A stretch of 64,000 nucleotides of DNA from Burkholderia anthina (GCF_902498995.1 NZ_CABVLY010000036.1:1-64000), one strand, 5' to 3'; positions 43,563-52,543 are shown, numbered from the stretch's first letter. Made by a program: numbers and translations. The notes: generated by a model from the sequence alone, not told the origin.

Positions 43563-43600
43563 TTCCACGTGCCGTGGAATGTTTTTCTCTCTGCGTGGAA
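43563..43600. promoter_or_regulatory. Operator-like CGTGGAA repeats upstream of the cystine operon
   Basis: TTCCACG-TGC-CGTGGAA at 43563-43579 is a perfect interrupted palindrome, and a further CGTGGAA lies at 43594-43600, 21 bp (two turns) from the previous half-site. A TTGACA element is on the minus strand at 43531-43526. This could be an activator site (CysB-like or other). Confidence 0.4.
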
Positions 43601-43692
43601 CGTGATGCAAGCGATCTGCTGCGGTTGCACGGGGTGCGCAGCATGAGGTGCTACGGCGTGCGTGAGCGGTTGCCCTGCGCGAGCGGCGCGCG

Positions 43693-43739
43693 CCAAAAGC
43701 AAAACGGCCAGGCATGCCGGAAGCGGCAAGCCTGGCCGT
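43693..43739 (-). terminator. Rho-independent terminator of lysA
   Basis: On the minus strand, ACGGCCAGGC and GCCTGGCCGT form a 10-bp stem (43739-43704) with an inner TGCCG/CGGCA stem, followed by TTTTGCTTTT. It lies 40 bp downstream of the lysA stop. Confidence 0.85.
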
Positions 43740-43778
43740 GGGCGTTCGAGCTGTGTCGAACGCGGCGTGAAGGCGCGG

Positions 43779-45017
43779 TTACTCGAACGTTTCGAGCGCG
43801 AGCAGTTCGTCGATCGTCTGCCGGCGGCGAATCAGCCGCGGCGTGCCGCGATCGACGAGCACTTCCGGCGCGAGCGGCCGGCTGTTGTAGTTCGAGGACA
43901 TCGACGCGCCGTACGCGCCCGCGTCGTGCAGGAACAGCAGGTCGCCGATCTGCGGCTGCGCGAGCTTGCGGTGCGTGACCACGCCGCCGGCGTCCTGCGT
44001 GAACACGTCGCCGGATTCGCACAGCGGCCCGGCGATCGCGATGTCGACGAGCGGCCGGCCGGCGGGCAGCGCGCCGTCGTGCGTGTGCACGGACACCGCG
44101 TGATAGCTGCCGTACATCGACGGACGCATCAGGTCGTTGAAGCCCGCATCGATCAGCACGAAGTCGTGCTTCGGCCGGCGGTTCACGCCCTGCACTTCGG
44201 TGACGAGCGTGCCGGCTTCCGCCACGAGGAAGCGGCCCGGTTCGATCTCGATGCGCACCGCGTGGCCGAGATGTCGTTCGATCCGCTTGCGCGCGGCATC
44301 CCACTGGCTGAAGTAGTGGCCGACGTCGACACGCGGCTCGCCGTCGCGATACGGGATCGACAGCCCGCCGCCCGCGGAGATTGCTTCGATGTCGTGGCCG
44401 AGCGACGTGACGAGGTCGACCATCGCATCGCACACCTGCGACAGGTGGCCGTAGTCGACGCCCGAGCCGATGTGCATGTGAATGCCGACCAGCTTCAGCC
44501 CGTACTGGCGCACGATCTCGATCGCGCGCGGCACGTCGTCGATCCAGATTCCGTGCTTGCTCTGCGGGCCGCCGGTGTTGGTCTTGTTGCTGTGGCCGTG
44601 GCCGAAACCCGGATTCACGCGCAGCCAGACGCGATGGCCGGGCGCGTGCTCGCCGACGCGCGCGAGCATGTCGAGCGAGCCGGCGTTCACGGTCACGCCA
44701 TGCTTGAGCACGGCCGCGAGCGTCGGGCGGTCGATCAGGTCGGCCGTGAACACGACGCCTTCCGGTTCGCCTGCAGGGCTGAACCCGGCCGCGAGGCTGC
44801 GTTCGATCTCGCCGAGCGACACGGCATCGACGCACGCGCCTTCTTCGCGCATCAGCTTCAGGATATGCAGGTTCGAGTTCGCCTTCTGCGCATAGCGGAT
44901 CACGTCGAACTGGCGCAGTTGGGCGATGCGGTCGCGGATGACGTCGGCGTCGTACACCCACAGCGGGGTGCCGTATTGCTGCGCGAGCGCCGCGAGCTGG
45001 CGGGAATCGAGGGACAT
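43779..45017 (-). CDS. lysA: Diaminopimelate decarboxylase
   Basis: 412 residues from the ATG at 45017. The N-terminal PLP barrel carries FDVIRYAQKANSNLHIL (PLP lysine within YAQKAN), HMHIGSGVDY and ISAGGGLSIPY, and the C-terminal domain has GPLCESGDVFTQD. It converts meso-diaminopimelate to lysine, the last step of lysine synthesis. A divergent LysR gene starts 110 bp away. It ends in a strong terminator. The style is closer to the short LysA forms found next to LysR on secondary replicons than to the usual housekeeping copy; this is an impression only. Confidence 0.92.
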   Translation of the reverse strand: MSLDSRQLAALAQQYGTPLWVYDADVIRDRIAQLRQFDVIRYAQKANSNLHILKLMREEGACVDAVSLGEIERSLAAGFSPAGEPEGVVFTADLIDRPTLAAVLKHGVTVNAGSLDMLARVGEHAPGHRVWLRVNPGFGHGHSNKTNTGGPQSKHGIWIDDVPRAIEIVRQYGLKLVGIHMHIGSGVDYGHLSQVCDAMVDLVTSLGHDIEAISAGGGLSIPYRDGEPRVDVGHYFSQWDAARKRIERHLGHAVRIEIEPGRFLVAEAGTLVTEVQGVNRRPKHDFVLIDAGFNDLMRPSMYGSYHAVSVHTHDGALPAGRPLVDIAIAGPLCESGDVFTQDAGGVVTHRKLAQPQIGDLLFLHDAGAYGASMSSNYNSRPLAPEVLVDRGTPRLIRRRQTIDELLALETFE

Positions 45018-45126
45018 GGCGGATGAATCGGATCGAATGAACGGATAGCGTGAATGATGCGCCTGAAAGGCTATACAGTAAAATGCCTGTTTATCGATAT
45101 TCGATTCATTCTGGATATAGGGTGAC

Positions 45127-46041
45127 ATGCTTACACACCGGCATATCGAGGTTTTTCGCGCGCTGATGGTCACCGGCAGCACGACGCGTGCGGCCGAGAT
45201 GCTCTATACGTCGCAGCCGACGATCAGCCGCGAGCTCGCGCGCATGGAGCAGGTGGTCGGCTTTGCACTGTTCGAGCGCTCGCATGGCCGGCTGCGGCCG
45301 ACGATGGCCGCGCTCACGCTGTTCGACGACGTGCGGCTCGCCTATGTGGGGCTCGAGCGGGTCGCGGCGACGGCCGCGCGGCTGCGCGAGTTTCGCGACG
45401 GACAGTTGTCGGTGATCGCGCTGCCGGCGTTCTCGCACGCGATCCTGCCCGGGGCGTGCCGGCGTTTTCACGACGCGCATGCGGGCGTCAGCGTGTCGGT
45501 CGCGACGCAGGAGTCGCCGGTGCTCGAGGAGTGGCTGACCGCGCAACGCTACGACCTCGGGCTGACCGAGCACGACGTCGCGCCGGCCGGCACCGTGCTC
45601 ACGCCGCTGCTCGAAGTCGACGAGGTGTGCGTGCTGCCCGACGGTCATCCGCTGCTGGCGAAGGACGCGATCGATCTCGCGGATCTCGCCGATCGCCCGT
45701 TCGTGAGCCTGTCGCTGAACGACCCGTACCGGATCATGATCGACGAGGCGTTCGCGCAGCTCGGTGTCGCGCCGCGCTCGGTGATCGAAACGCCGTCGGC
45801 GGTGTCGGTGTGCGCGTTCGTGCGGCAGGGGCTTGGCGCCGCGATCGTCAATCCGCTGACCGCGCTCGATTTCGTCGGGCGCGATCTGCACGTGCGGCCG
45901 CTCACGCGTTCGTTTCCGTATCGCGTCAGCGTGATCGTGCCGGAGCACCGGCCGAAGAGCCTGCTCGTCGACGCCTTCGCCGACGCGCTGCGCGGCGAAG
46001 CGAAAGCGATCCGGCGCCGGCTCGCGGCGCTGCCCGGTTAG
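45127..46041 (+). CDS. lysR: LysR-type activator of lysA
   Basis: 304 residues. The HTH is in residues 1-60 (STTRAAEMLYTSQPTISREL), with the effector domain starting at GQLSVIALPAFSHAILP. Orientation divergent from lysA with 109 bp between starts copies the E. coli lysA-lysR arrangement, where LysR activates lysA in response to diaminopimelate. The intergenic region has an ATCGATATTCGAT dyad close to the lysR start, a candidate binding site. Confidence 0.9.
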   Translation: MLTHRHIEVFRALMVTGSTTRAAEMLYTSQPTISRELARMEQVVGFALFERSHGRLRPTMAALTLFDDVRLAYVGLERVAATAARLREFRDGQLSVIALPAFSHAILPGACRRFHDAHAGVSVSVATQESPVLEEWLTAQRYDLGLTEHDVAPAGTVLTPLLEVDEVCVLPDGHPLLAKDAIDLADLADRPFVSLSLNDPYRIMIDEAFAQLGVAPRSVIETPSAVSVCAFVRQGLGAAIVNPLTALDFVGRDLHVRPLTRSFPYRVSVIVPEHRPKSLLVDAFADALRGEAKAIRRRLAALPG

Positions 46042-46116
46042 CGGCGGCCGTATGATGAACGTTTCGCCGCAGTCGTTGCCATCCTCGTCCTCACTTTCAC
46101 GGAAACGGAACCCGTC

Positions 46117-46716
46117 ATGACCGACGCTTCATCTTCCCTCGCACAACCGACGCTCGCCGGCGAGCGCATCGTACTGCGGCCGCTCGACGCGTCCGACCGG
46201 CAGGCGCTGCTGGATGCCGCCGCGGACGGTCGACTGTGGAACCTGAAGGTCACCGTCGTGCCGGGCGAAGAGACGGTCGACGCGTATATCGACACGGCGC
46301 TGCAAGGGCGCGCGAGCGGCACCGTGATGCCGTTCGTGATCGTCGATCGCGCATCGGGTCGCGTGATCGGCAGCACGCGCTTCTGGAAGATCGACCGCCG
46401 GCATCGCAAGCTCGAGATCGGCCATACGTGGCTCGGCGAATCGGCGCAGCGCACGCGCGCGAATACCGAAGCGAAATGGCTGCTGCTCGCGTACGCGTTC
46501 GACACGCTGCATTGCGTGCGCGTGCAGTTCACGACCGACGAGCTGAACGAGAAGTCCCGTGCGGCGATTCTGCGGCTCGGTGCGAAGCAGGAAGGGATCG
46601 TGCGTCACGAACGGATCATGCCCGACGGCCGCAAGCGCAATTCGGTGCGCTTCAGCATCATCGACGACGAATGGCCGGCAGTGCGCGAGCGGTTGAAGGC
46701 GAAGCTCGCGACGTAA
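46117..46716 (+). CDS. GNAT family N-acetyltransferase (RimJ/RimL-like)
   Basis: 199 residues. LAGERIVLRPLDASDRQALLD opens the domain (a run near 13-33), and IGHTWLGESAQRTRANTEAK and RAAILRLGAKQEGIVRHERI contain the acetyl-CoA-binding regions of the RimJ/RimL group. It acetylates an amine, possibly an N-terminus or a small molecule. It is 75 bp after lysR on the same strand. A GC-rich hairpin at 46741-46767 separates it from the convergent DUF4142 gene. Confidence 0.88.
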   Translation: MTDASSSLAQPTLAGERIVLRPLDASDRQALLDAAADGRLWNLKVTVVPGEETVDAYIDTALQGRASGTVMPFVIVDRASGRVIGSTRFWKIDRRHRKLEIGHTWLGESAQRTRANTEAKWLLLAYAFDTLHCVRVQFTTDELNEKSRAAILRLGAKQEGIVRHERIMPDGRKRNSVRFSIIDDEWPAVRERLKAKLAT

Positions 46717-46816
46717 CGCGTATCGGGTGCTGCATGCATCGCGCCGCCGGAAGGGGCGCGGCGGCGCGACGATGGGGGGGAGCGGGGTGCCGCGCGATGC
46801 GCGGCCATGCATCGTG

Positions 46817-47386
46817 TTACTGCGCCGATGCGAGGTGGTGACGCTGCGCGAGCTTCTGCGCGTCCGCGTAGTGCGCCTGCAGGATCGGCAGCGACTGGCG
46901 TGCGACTTCCTTCAGCTTCGTGTCGCGGCCCGACGCGATTTCGGCCTGGAACGCCGAGATCGTCTTCTGCTCGCCGGCGAGCGCGACCTGCTCGATATAC
47001 GCCTTGTCGAAATCCGCGCCGCGCAGGTTCTTGATGCTGTCCAGCACGGTGGTGTCGGGATTGTTGGCCGGCACGTCGACGCCGCGCGGGCTCGCTGCGC
47101 GCATCGCCTGGATGATCTTCTCATCGTCGGTCGACACGCGTTGCGCGAATGCCTTCACCTGGCTGTCCGACGTGCGCGAATCGGCGATGCGCGCGGCGTC
47201 GTGCTGCGTCGACACGGTCTTCGTGCCGTCCGTGATGAAGGTCTGGTCGGCTTCGTGGATGCGTGCCTCCGCGGCGGCCGGTGCGGACGGCGACGGTTGC
47301 GCGGTTTGCGCGTTCGCCGTCACGGCGACGAGCAGCAGGCCAGCGGCAGACAATGCAAGGCGCGAGAGGGTGGGAAAGCGGTTCAT
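46817..47386 (-). CDS. DUF4142 secreted protein
   Basis: 189 residues with a Sec signal peptide cleaved after VTANA/Q (about 26). The mature helical part ending with LPILQAHYADAQKLAQRH is that of DUF4142, a ferritin-like four-helix bundle family common in beta-proteobacteria and often stress induced. It is periplasmic and its function is unknown. AGGAGG lies just before the ATG. Confidence 0.88.
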   Translation of the reverse strand: MNRFPTLSRLALSAAGLLLVAVTANAQTAQPSPSAPAAAEARIHEADQTFITDGTKTVSTQHDAARIADSRTSDSQVKAFAQRVSTDDEKIIQAMRAASPRGVDVPANNPDTTVLDSIKNLRGADFDKAYIEQVALAGEQKTISAFQAEIASGRDTKLKEVARQSLPILQAHYADAQKLAQRHHLASAQ

Positions 47387-47774
47387 GGGACCTCCTTTCG
47401 ATCGGGGCTCTGATTAACGGACGGATCGCGTGATCCGCAGCTGTGCGAGAGACCGGGCGCGCCCGGGCCGGAACCGACCGCCGCTCTGCCGCGGTGGCGG
47501 TCGAAGTGTTGCTCGGCCCGACTGATTCTAGGAGAGCGTTCGGGTAGCAGGTGCAACCGCGCTGTGCTTTGTGTAACGGTTGGTAAGACGAATCGATGGG
47601 CGCGCGAACGGGCCGGTAGCGGGTACCTGTCGCGCGTATTGCGGCGGCAATTTTTGCGTGCGTCGCGGGCTTGAAATGGCGGTGGCGTGCATGCGTGTCA
47701 TCGCCGTTTCATCGTCGTGCGGGTAGGGCGCGCAGTGGATGCATAGCGCAGGAGTACCGTATGCGCGGCGTCGG
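47387..47774. other. Intergenic region without a visible gene
   Basis: 388 bp upstream of the DUF4142 gene and downstream of the HAD phosphatase gene (both minus strand). I see a TAGAAT element on the minus strand at 47530-47525 that could be a -10 box for DUF4142. No RNA gene or repeat was recognised. Confidence 0.4.
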
Positions 47775-48398
47775 TCACATGCGATCGAGCAACGCGTCGA
47801 GGCGCGGCAGCAGCGGCGTTGCGCAATGCTGCTGCAGTGCGTCGGGTGCCGTGTAGCCCCATGCGACACCCAGGAACGCGATGCGTGCGCGGCGCGCCGC
47901 ATCGGCATCGCGGATTTCGTCGCCGACGTACAGCACGTCGGCGGGTTGCATGCCCGCTTCGCGCACGAGCGCGCGCAGCCGGTGCGCCTTGCCGAACAAC
48001 GGAATGCCGCACGCGAAGAGATCGACGTGACGGCTTGCGCGCGGCCCGAGCCGGTCGCGCACGATGTCCTCGGTGTTCGACGTCGCGATCGCGATGCGGA
48101 TCCCGCGCGCGGCGAGCGCATCGAATGTGTCGTCGACGCCGGGGAACAGCTTCACCTGCGCAATGTGCGGCCGCATCAAGCGCCGCATGTCGACCGTCAC
48201 GCGCGGCACTTTCCACATCGGCACGTCGAGCGCGCGGATGATCTCGCGCGCCGACATCCCGCGCAGCGCGGGGCGCAGTTCGGGCGTGGCGTCGCGAAAG
48301 CCGTGCAGGCGCGACGCCTGCGTCAGCGCCGCGAGAAAGCAGTCGAGCGAATCGGCGAGCGTGCCGTCGAAGTCGAACGCGATGAGCCGGTAGGACAT
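47775..48398 (-). CDS. HAD family phosphatase (phosphoglycolate phosphatase-like)
   Basis: 207 residues from the ATG at 48398. Motif I FDFDGTLADSLD contains the nucleophile Asp; motif II ATSNT, the lysine region FGKAHRLRALVRE, and motif IV YVGDEIRDADAARRA complete the active site. The alpha-helical cap after motif I is that of the Gph/PpaX group. The substrate is unknown. It starts 17 bp after the ModA-like gene on the same strand. Confidence 0.9.
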   Translation of the reverse strand: MSYRLIAFDFDGTLADSLDCFLAALTQASRLHGFRDATPELRPALRGMSAREIIRALDVPMWKVPRVTVDMRRLMRPHIAQVKLFPGVDDTFDALAARGIRIAIATSNTEDIVRDRLGPRASRHVDLFACGIPLFGKAHRLRALVREAGMQPADVLYVGDEIRDADAARRARIAFLGVAWGYTAPDALQQHCATPLLPRLDALLDRM

Positions 48399-48415
48399 GA
48401 AGCGGTGCGGTAACG

Positions 48416-49246
48416 TTAGTGCGCAGGCGACGAGGCGACCGAATCGAGCCCCGTTGCGTGCACAACCGGTTGTGCCTGCGGCGATGCGAGATAGTCGAGC
48501 AGCTTCCTCGCGTCGTCCGGATGCGCGGCGCCCACCGGAATGCCGCCCGCGAAACGCGTGACGGACTGCACCGATTCGGGCACCTTGCCCGCATACGTGA
48601 TGCCGGCAACCGGCAGCAGCTCGCTGACCTGCTGGAAGCCGAGTTCGTAGTCGCCGTTCGCGACGACGGACGCCACCGGAATGCGCGGCACCATCGACGC
48701 CTTCGGTTTCACCTGATCCTCGACGCCGAGCTTCCTGAACATTTCCTTCTCGATGTAGACGCCGCTCGCGCTGTCCGAATACGCGACCGATTTCGCGTGC
48801 AGCAGCACGTCCTTCAGCTTGTCGACGGTGCTGATGTCGGGCGCCGGCGCGCCGGCGCGCACGACCATGCCGATCCGCGAATCGGCGAGCTCCACGCGCG
48901 ACGCGGGGATCACCTTGCCTTCCTTGATCAGCCGGTCGAGCGCGTAGCCGACCATGATCAGCACGTCGGCCTGTTCGCCGCGCGCGAGGCGGTTCGGAAT
49001 CGCTTCCTTCGATTCGCCCATCGACGGGCCGGAGATCGTGTCGAGCGTGTCGCCGGACGACGCGCTGAAGCGCGGGCCGAGTTGCTTGTACGCGGCAGTG
49101 AAGCCGCCGGAGATCATCACGCGCAGTTCGGCCGCGTCGGCCGGCAGCATCGCGGACGCAAGCGCGGCGGCGGCGAGCCAGCATGCCGCACGGCGTGCGA
49201 ACGGGCGGTGGCGGGTGGACGTAGTGAACGAGGCTCGGTCGCGCAT
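48416..49246 (-). CDS. ModA-like extracellular solute-binding protein
   Basis: 276 residues with a long signal peptide (through ASAMLPADA, about residue 39). ELRVMISGGFTAAYKQLGPRF and RLARGEQADVLIMVG match the molybdate-binding-protein superfamily, though the strict oxyanion ligands cannot be verified. No permease or ATPase gene is nearby, so it is an orphan binding protein. GGAG precedes the ATG at 49246. Confidence 0.85.
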   Translation of the reverse strand: MRDRASFTTSTRHRPFARRAACWLAAAALASAMLPADAAELRVMISGGFTAAYKQLGPRFSASSGDTLDTISGPSMGESKEAIPNRLARGEQADVLIMVGYALDRLIKEGKVIPASRVELADSRIGMVVRAGAPAPDISTVDKLKDVLLHAKSVAYSDSASGVYIEKEMFRKLGVEDQVKPKASMVPRIPVASVVANGDYELGFQQVSELLPVAGITYAGKVPESVQSVTRFAGGIPVGAAHPDDARKLLDYLASPQAQPVVHATGLDSVASSPAH

Positions 49247-49449
49247 TGAAGTGTCTCCTTCCAGTCTGTCGTTGTCGGCGGGCGACGCCGCAAAAGGGCT
49301 GCGCACAGGCTACCTGATTCGCCGGAATCCGTGCGTGGGGAGACCGGCGCGCAAACGATGCGCAAAGGATGCATAAAGGGGGCGCGAAAGACGGGTATGC
49401 TGTCGACGCTGCCGTTTCCCGCTGCTTCCTTTCGTCCGTATTCATCGAT

Positions 49450-49830
49450 ATGAAAATCGCTCGTACTCGCCTGACGATGTGGGTTTTCGGTACGGCCTTC
49501 GCGCTGACCGTCGCGACGCACGCCGTTGCTGCTCGTGAAAAGCGCTGCGGATGGCTCGAGAATCCGACGCCGGCCAACTGGTGGCTGGTCGACAAGGACG
49601 ACAGCTGGACGCTGTCGACGCAGGGCAGTCCGCCGGTGCCGGGCTTCGACGAGATGCCCGACATGTCGACGCATGGCTGGGTTGTCACCAACGCCGGGAT
49701 GCACGGCTACGGCTGCGCATGCCTCGACCTGGAAATCAACCCACGCACCCGCGAGGTGACGCGGATCGTCGTGGCCCGGCCGCTGCCGTTGAAGCGTTGC
49801 AAGGCCGATCGGACGTTGCCGGCGCCGTGA
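49450..49830 (+). CDS. DUF4087 secreted protein
   Basis: 126 residues with a signal peptide ending near HAVAA. EKRCGWLENPTPANWWLVDKD and GYGCACLDLEIN are DUF4087 marks, with conserved Cys residues likely to pair in the periplasm. Function is unknown. It is divergent from the ModA-like gene. The ATG at 49450 begins the signal sequence. Confidence 0.85.
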   Translation: MKIARTRLTMWVFGTAFALTVATHAVAAREKRCGWLENPTPANWWLVDKDDSWTLSTQGSPPVPGFDEMPDMSTHGWVVTNAGMHGYGCACLDLEINPRTREVTRIVVARPLPLKRCKADRTLPAP

Positions 49831-49860
49831 GCGGGGAAGGGGAAGGCGGTGGGGTTGGCG

Positions 49861-50127
49861 CTACGCGTAGTGATAGCGGCAGGACACGATGCTGATCTGA
49901 AGATCGTCCGCTTCATAGACCAGACGGTTCGTATCGTCGATACGGCGCGACCAGAATCCGGACAGATTCGCCTTCAGCGGTTCGGGTTTGCCGATACCTT
50001 CGAACGGCGTCCGTTGGGCTTCGCGAATGAGCTGGTTGATGCGCTTGAGCGTCTTGCGGTCTTGCCCCTGCCAATAAACGTAGTCGTCCCACGCGTCGGA
50101 TGTAACGAGCACACGGCGGACGCTCAT
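49861..50127 (-). CDS. yoeB: YoeB-type toxin (RelE superfamily mRNA endonuclease)
   Basis: 88 residues. SDAWDDYVYWQGQDRKTLKR and GIGKPEPLKANLSGFWSRRI are the YoeB signature; the catalytic residues by alignment memory are Glu 49, Arg 68 and His 86-Tyr 87 (CRYHY). It cleaves mRNA at ribosomes when freed of antitoxin. It overlaps the antitoxin gene by four bases in the usual antitoxin-first order. Confidence 0.93.
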   Translation of the reverse strand: MSVRRVLVTSDAWDDYVYWQGQDRKTLKRINQLIREAQRTPFEGIGKPEPLKANLSGFWSRRIDDTNRLVYEADDLQISIVSCRYHYA

Positions 50128-50384
50128 TCATCGTCCTCCGCGAGCTTGTGCTCTTTCGCCTTGCCCTTGCGCAATTGCGCGATCGAGCGTTCGAGGTGGG
50201 CGACATTGGCCGGCGAGCGAAGCAGGTGAACCGTCTCCATCAGGCTGTCATAGTATTCCTGCGACATGATGACTGCGTTTGGCGCGTCGCGACGCGTGAT
50301 GAGCGTCACATCCGCATCGTCGACGACCTGATCGATGACCGTCTTCAGATTGCCGCGAGCATCCGAAAAGTGAATCGTGCGCAT
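50124..50384 (-). CDS. yefM: YefM-type antitoxin (Phd/YefM family)
   Basis: 86 residues from the ATG at 50384, with GAGG upstream; a GTG at 50396 is an alternative. TIHFSDARGNLKTVIDQVVD is the DNA-binding N-terminal part, and RRDAPNAVIMSQEYYDSLME the family middle. The acidic C-terminal tail binds YoeB. It should repress its own operon at the TGTAC repeats just upstream (50398-50455). Confidence 0.93.
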   Translation of the reverse strand: MRTIHFSDARGNLKTVIDQVVDDADVTLITRRDAPNAVIMSQEYYDSLMETVHLLRSPANVAHLERSIAQLRKGKAKEHKLAEDDE

Positions 50385-50397
50385 GGTCTGCCTCACT

Positions 50398-50455
50398 TGT
50401 ACTTAAAACTGTACAGGTATAACACGGGCGGAATTATTGTACGGATTGTTGTACA
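50398..50455. promoter_or_regulatory. YefM-type operator: four TGTAC motifs
   Basis: TGTAC occurs at 50398, 50410, 50438 and 50450, that is two pairs each spaced 12 bp, with full TGTACA at 50410-50415 and 50450-50455. E. coli YefM is known to bind TGTACA-centred palindromes, so this is very likely the autoregulatory site. Confidence 0.75.
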
Positions 50456-50536
50456 TGTCGAATCGCACGCCGCTTGTCGCCCACCCCGCACCGCGCTATC
50501 GTGGCTGCTCCGCCCCGATCCGACCGGAGAGCCGAC

Positions 50537-50980
50537 GTGCCCGCTGCCACCCCTGCCACGCTGAGATTTTCCACCGACAAGCGCGAACTCGACATCGACG
50601 CGATCTTCGATTTCCTGCATCGCGACGCATACTGGTCGCAGGGCATTCCGCGCGACGTCGTCGAGCGCGCGATCGAAGGGTCGTTGTGTTTCGGCGCGTA
50701 TGTCGGCGACCGGCTCGTCGGGTTTGCGCGGCTCGTCACCGATCACGCGACGTTCGCGTACCTGTGCGACGTGTTCGTGTTGCCGGCCGAGCGCGGCAAC
50801 GGCTACGGCCGCGCGCTGATCGACCACGTCTTCGCACAGCCGATGGTGCAGGGCCTGCGCCGCATCATGCTGGTGACGACCGATGCGCACGCGTTGTACC
50901 GTCCGGTCGGCTTCGGGCCGTCCGCGAATCCCGAACGGCTGATGGAGATCCGCCGCCCCGATATCTACGCGAAACGCTGA
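50537..50980 (+). CDS. GNAT family N-acetyltransferase
   Basis: 147 residues from a GTG at 50537, chosen because GGAGAG at 50526-50531 is ideally placed. YLCDVFVLPAERGNGYGRAL is the acetyl-CoA pyrophosphate-binding motif A, and DAHALYRPVGFGP is motif B. Such small GNATs acetylate amines of small molecules or peptides. It reads away from the yefM operator region. Confidence 0.9.
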   Translation: MPAATPATLRFSTDKRELDIDAIFDFLHRDAYWSQGIPRDVVERAIEGSLCFGAYVGDRLVGFARLVTDHATFAYLCDVFVLPAERGNGYGRALIDHVFAQPMVQGLRRIMLVTTDAHALYRPVGFGPSANPERLMEIRRPDIYAKR

Positions 50981-51045
50981 TGCGCGGCGAGCGCATACGA
51001 GCGCATACAATACGCGCTTTCGTTTTTGCCGAAGGAAAGCAGATC

Positions 51046-51264
51046 ATGACCGAACAGGAAGCCGAACAGCTCGCCACGCATCGCCACTACAAGGGCGGGC
51101 TGTATCGCTACATCGGCGTCGCCCGTCATTCCGAAACCGAGGAATCGGTGGTCGTGTACGAGCATCTGTGGCCGCATGCGCGCGGTCTGTGGGTGCGGCC
51201 GGAAGCGATGTTCAACGAGAACCTGCCGGACGGCACGCCGCGTTTTCGCAAGCTGCGCGACTGA
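51046..51264 (+). CDS. DUF1653 family protein
   Basis: 72 residues. HYKGGLYRYIGVARHSETEE and VVYEHLWPHARGLWVRPEAMF are the DUF1653 signature, a small beta-barrel-like domain of unknown function. GAAGGA at 51031-51036 supports the ATG at 51046. It follows the GNAT gene by 65 bp on the same strand. Confidence 0.88.
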   Translation: MTEQEAEQLATHRHYKGGLYRYIGVARHSETEESVVVYEHLWPHARGLWVRPEAMFNENLPDGTPRFRKLRD

Positions 51265-51331
51265 GCGGCAGCAGGCGACGTTCGCGCAAGCGCAGCGTGC
51301 ATCGTCGCCTGCCAACGCAACGACGCAGGCG

Positions 51332-52543
51332 TCACGCGCCTGCCAGCGCCTTCTCCAGCTCCGGCGGCGCGTGCGCGACCGTCACCGCGGGCGTCCCGTG
51401 CCATGCCGCAAGCTTTTTCACGGCCTTCGCGACATCGGCCGCGAGCCCCGCGCCGAACCGCACGCCGGGCTCGACATGGAACGCCTTCAGCTCGAACGTG
51501 CCGAGCACGCGATGCGCCTTCGCGTCGACGCGCCCGATCAGCCGGCCGCGATGCAGCACCGGCAGGCAGAAATAGCCGTAGCGCCGCTTGTGCGCGGGCG
51601 TATAGCACTCGATCGTGTAGTCGAACCCGAACAGCGTCGAGGCGCGCCGCCGGTCCCACACCACCGGATCGAACGGCGACAGCAGCGTCGTGACCGTCGA
51701 GCGCAGCGTGTCGGCCGCGGCGGCCGGCAGCAGCGATTCGAGCGTGCGATGCACGTAGGCCGGCTCTTTCCAGCCGGCGATTTCCACCGGAATCAGGTCG
51801 CCCGCGTCGGCGAGCCGATCGAGCTCCGCGCGGTATGAACGGCGCGGTAGCCGATAGTAGTCGGCCACCCAGTCCGCCCGCACGACGCCGAGCGCGCGAC
51901 ACGTGTGGTCGAGCAGCGCGGGCAGCACGGCTTCGCGCGGCGGCAGGTCGCGCGCATCGTCCCAGCCGGGCAGCACGCGCTCGCGCACGTCGTACACACG
52001 CTGGAAGTTGCGGCGCTCGGACACCATCAGGTCGCCCGTCGTAAACAGCACTTCGAGGTGTTTCTTCTCCGGCTTGCGGTCCCACCAGCCGTTGCCTTTC
52101 GCGCCGTCTTCACGGATGAAGTCCGCCGAGCGCACCGGGCCTTTGTCGCGAATCCGCGCGAGCAGCCGTTCGATGTCGGGGCGATTCTGCGCGTGCCATT
52201 CGGCTGCGTATTTCCAGCCCATCCCCGACGGATCGAGCATCTTGTAGCGCATCAGTCCGAACTGCTCGACGGGCAGGAAGCACGCCTCATGCGACCAGTA
52301 TTCGAACAGGCGCGCCTCGGCGAGATGTTCGTCGAGCCACTGCGGGGTGAAGTTGCCGAGGCGGCTGAACAGCACGAGATACGGGCTGCGCGCGACGACG
52401 TGAATGGTATCGATCTGTAACTGCGCCATCCGGCGGATCGTGTCGAGCACGTCGGCCTTGGTCGCCTTGCGGCGCGGCGGAGTCAGCAGGCCCTGCGCGG
52501 CGAGATGCAGCGCGCGGGCGGCGGCGGGCGAGAGCATAAGCAT
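51332..52543 (-). CDS. Winged-helix DNA glycosylase-like protein (YcaQ/AlkX type)
   Basis: 403 residues of the HTH_42/AlkZ superfamily. The motif MAQLQIDTIHVVARSPY contains Gln-Ile-Asp, matching the QxD catalytic motif of the AlkX/YcaQ branch rather than the QxQ of AlkZ. Other marks are FEYWSHEACFLPVEQF and LLSPFDPVVWDRRR. AlkX enzymes unhook DNA interstrand crosslinks and excise alkylated bases. No partner gene is adjacent. Substrate assignment comes from known family members, not from this sequence alone. Confidence 0.87.
   Translation of the reverse strand: MLMLSPAAARALHLAAQGLLTPPRRKATKADVLDTIRRMAQLQIDTIHVVARSPYLVLFSRLGNFTPQWLDEHLAEARLFEYWSHEACFLPVEQFGLMRYKMLDPSGMGWKYAAEWHAQNRPDIERLLARIRDKGPVRSADFIREDGAKGNGWWDRKPEKKHLEVLFTTGDLMVSERRNFQRVYDVRERVLPGWDDARDLPPREAVLPALLDHTCRALGVVRADWVADYYRLPRRSYRAELDRLADAGDLIPVEIAGWKEPAYVHRTLESLLPAAAADTLRSTVTTLLSPFDPVVWDRRRASTLFGFDYTIECYTPAHKRRYGYFCLPVLHRGRLIGRVDAKAHRVLGTFELKAFHVEPGVRFGAGLAADVAKAVKKLAAWHGTPAVTVAHAPPELEKALAGA

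Noticed and set aside
43337..43729. A 130-codon minus-strand frame before the cystine transporter
   Set aside because: Its first 100 codons cross the lysA terminator and an AT-rich promoter zone. Only the last 30 codons look coding, and those are reported as a leader candidate.
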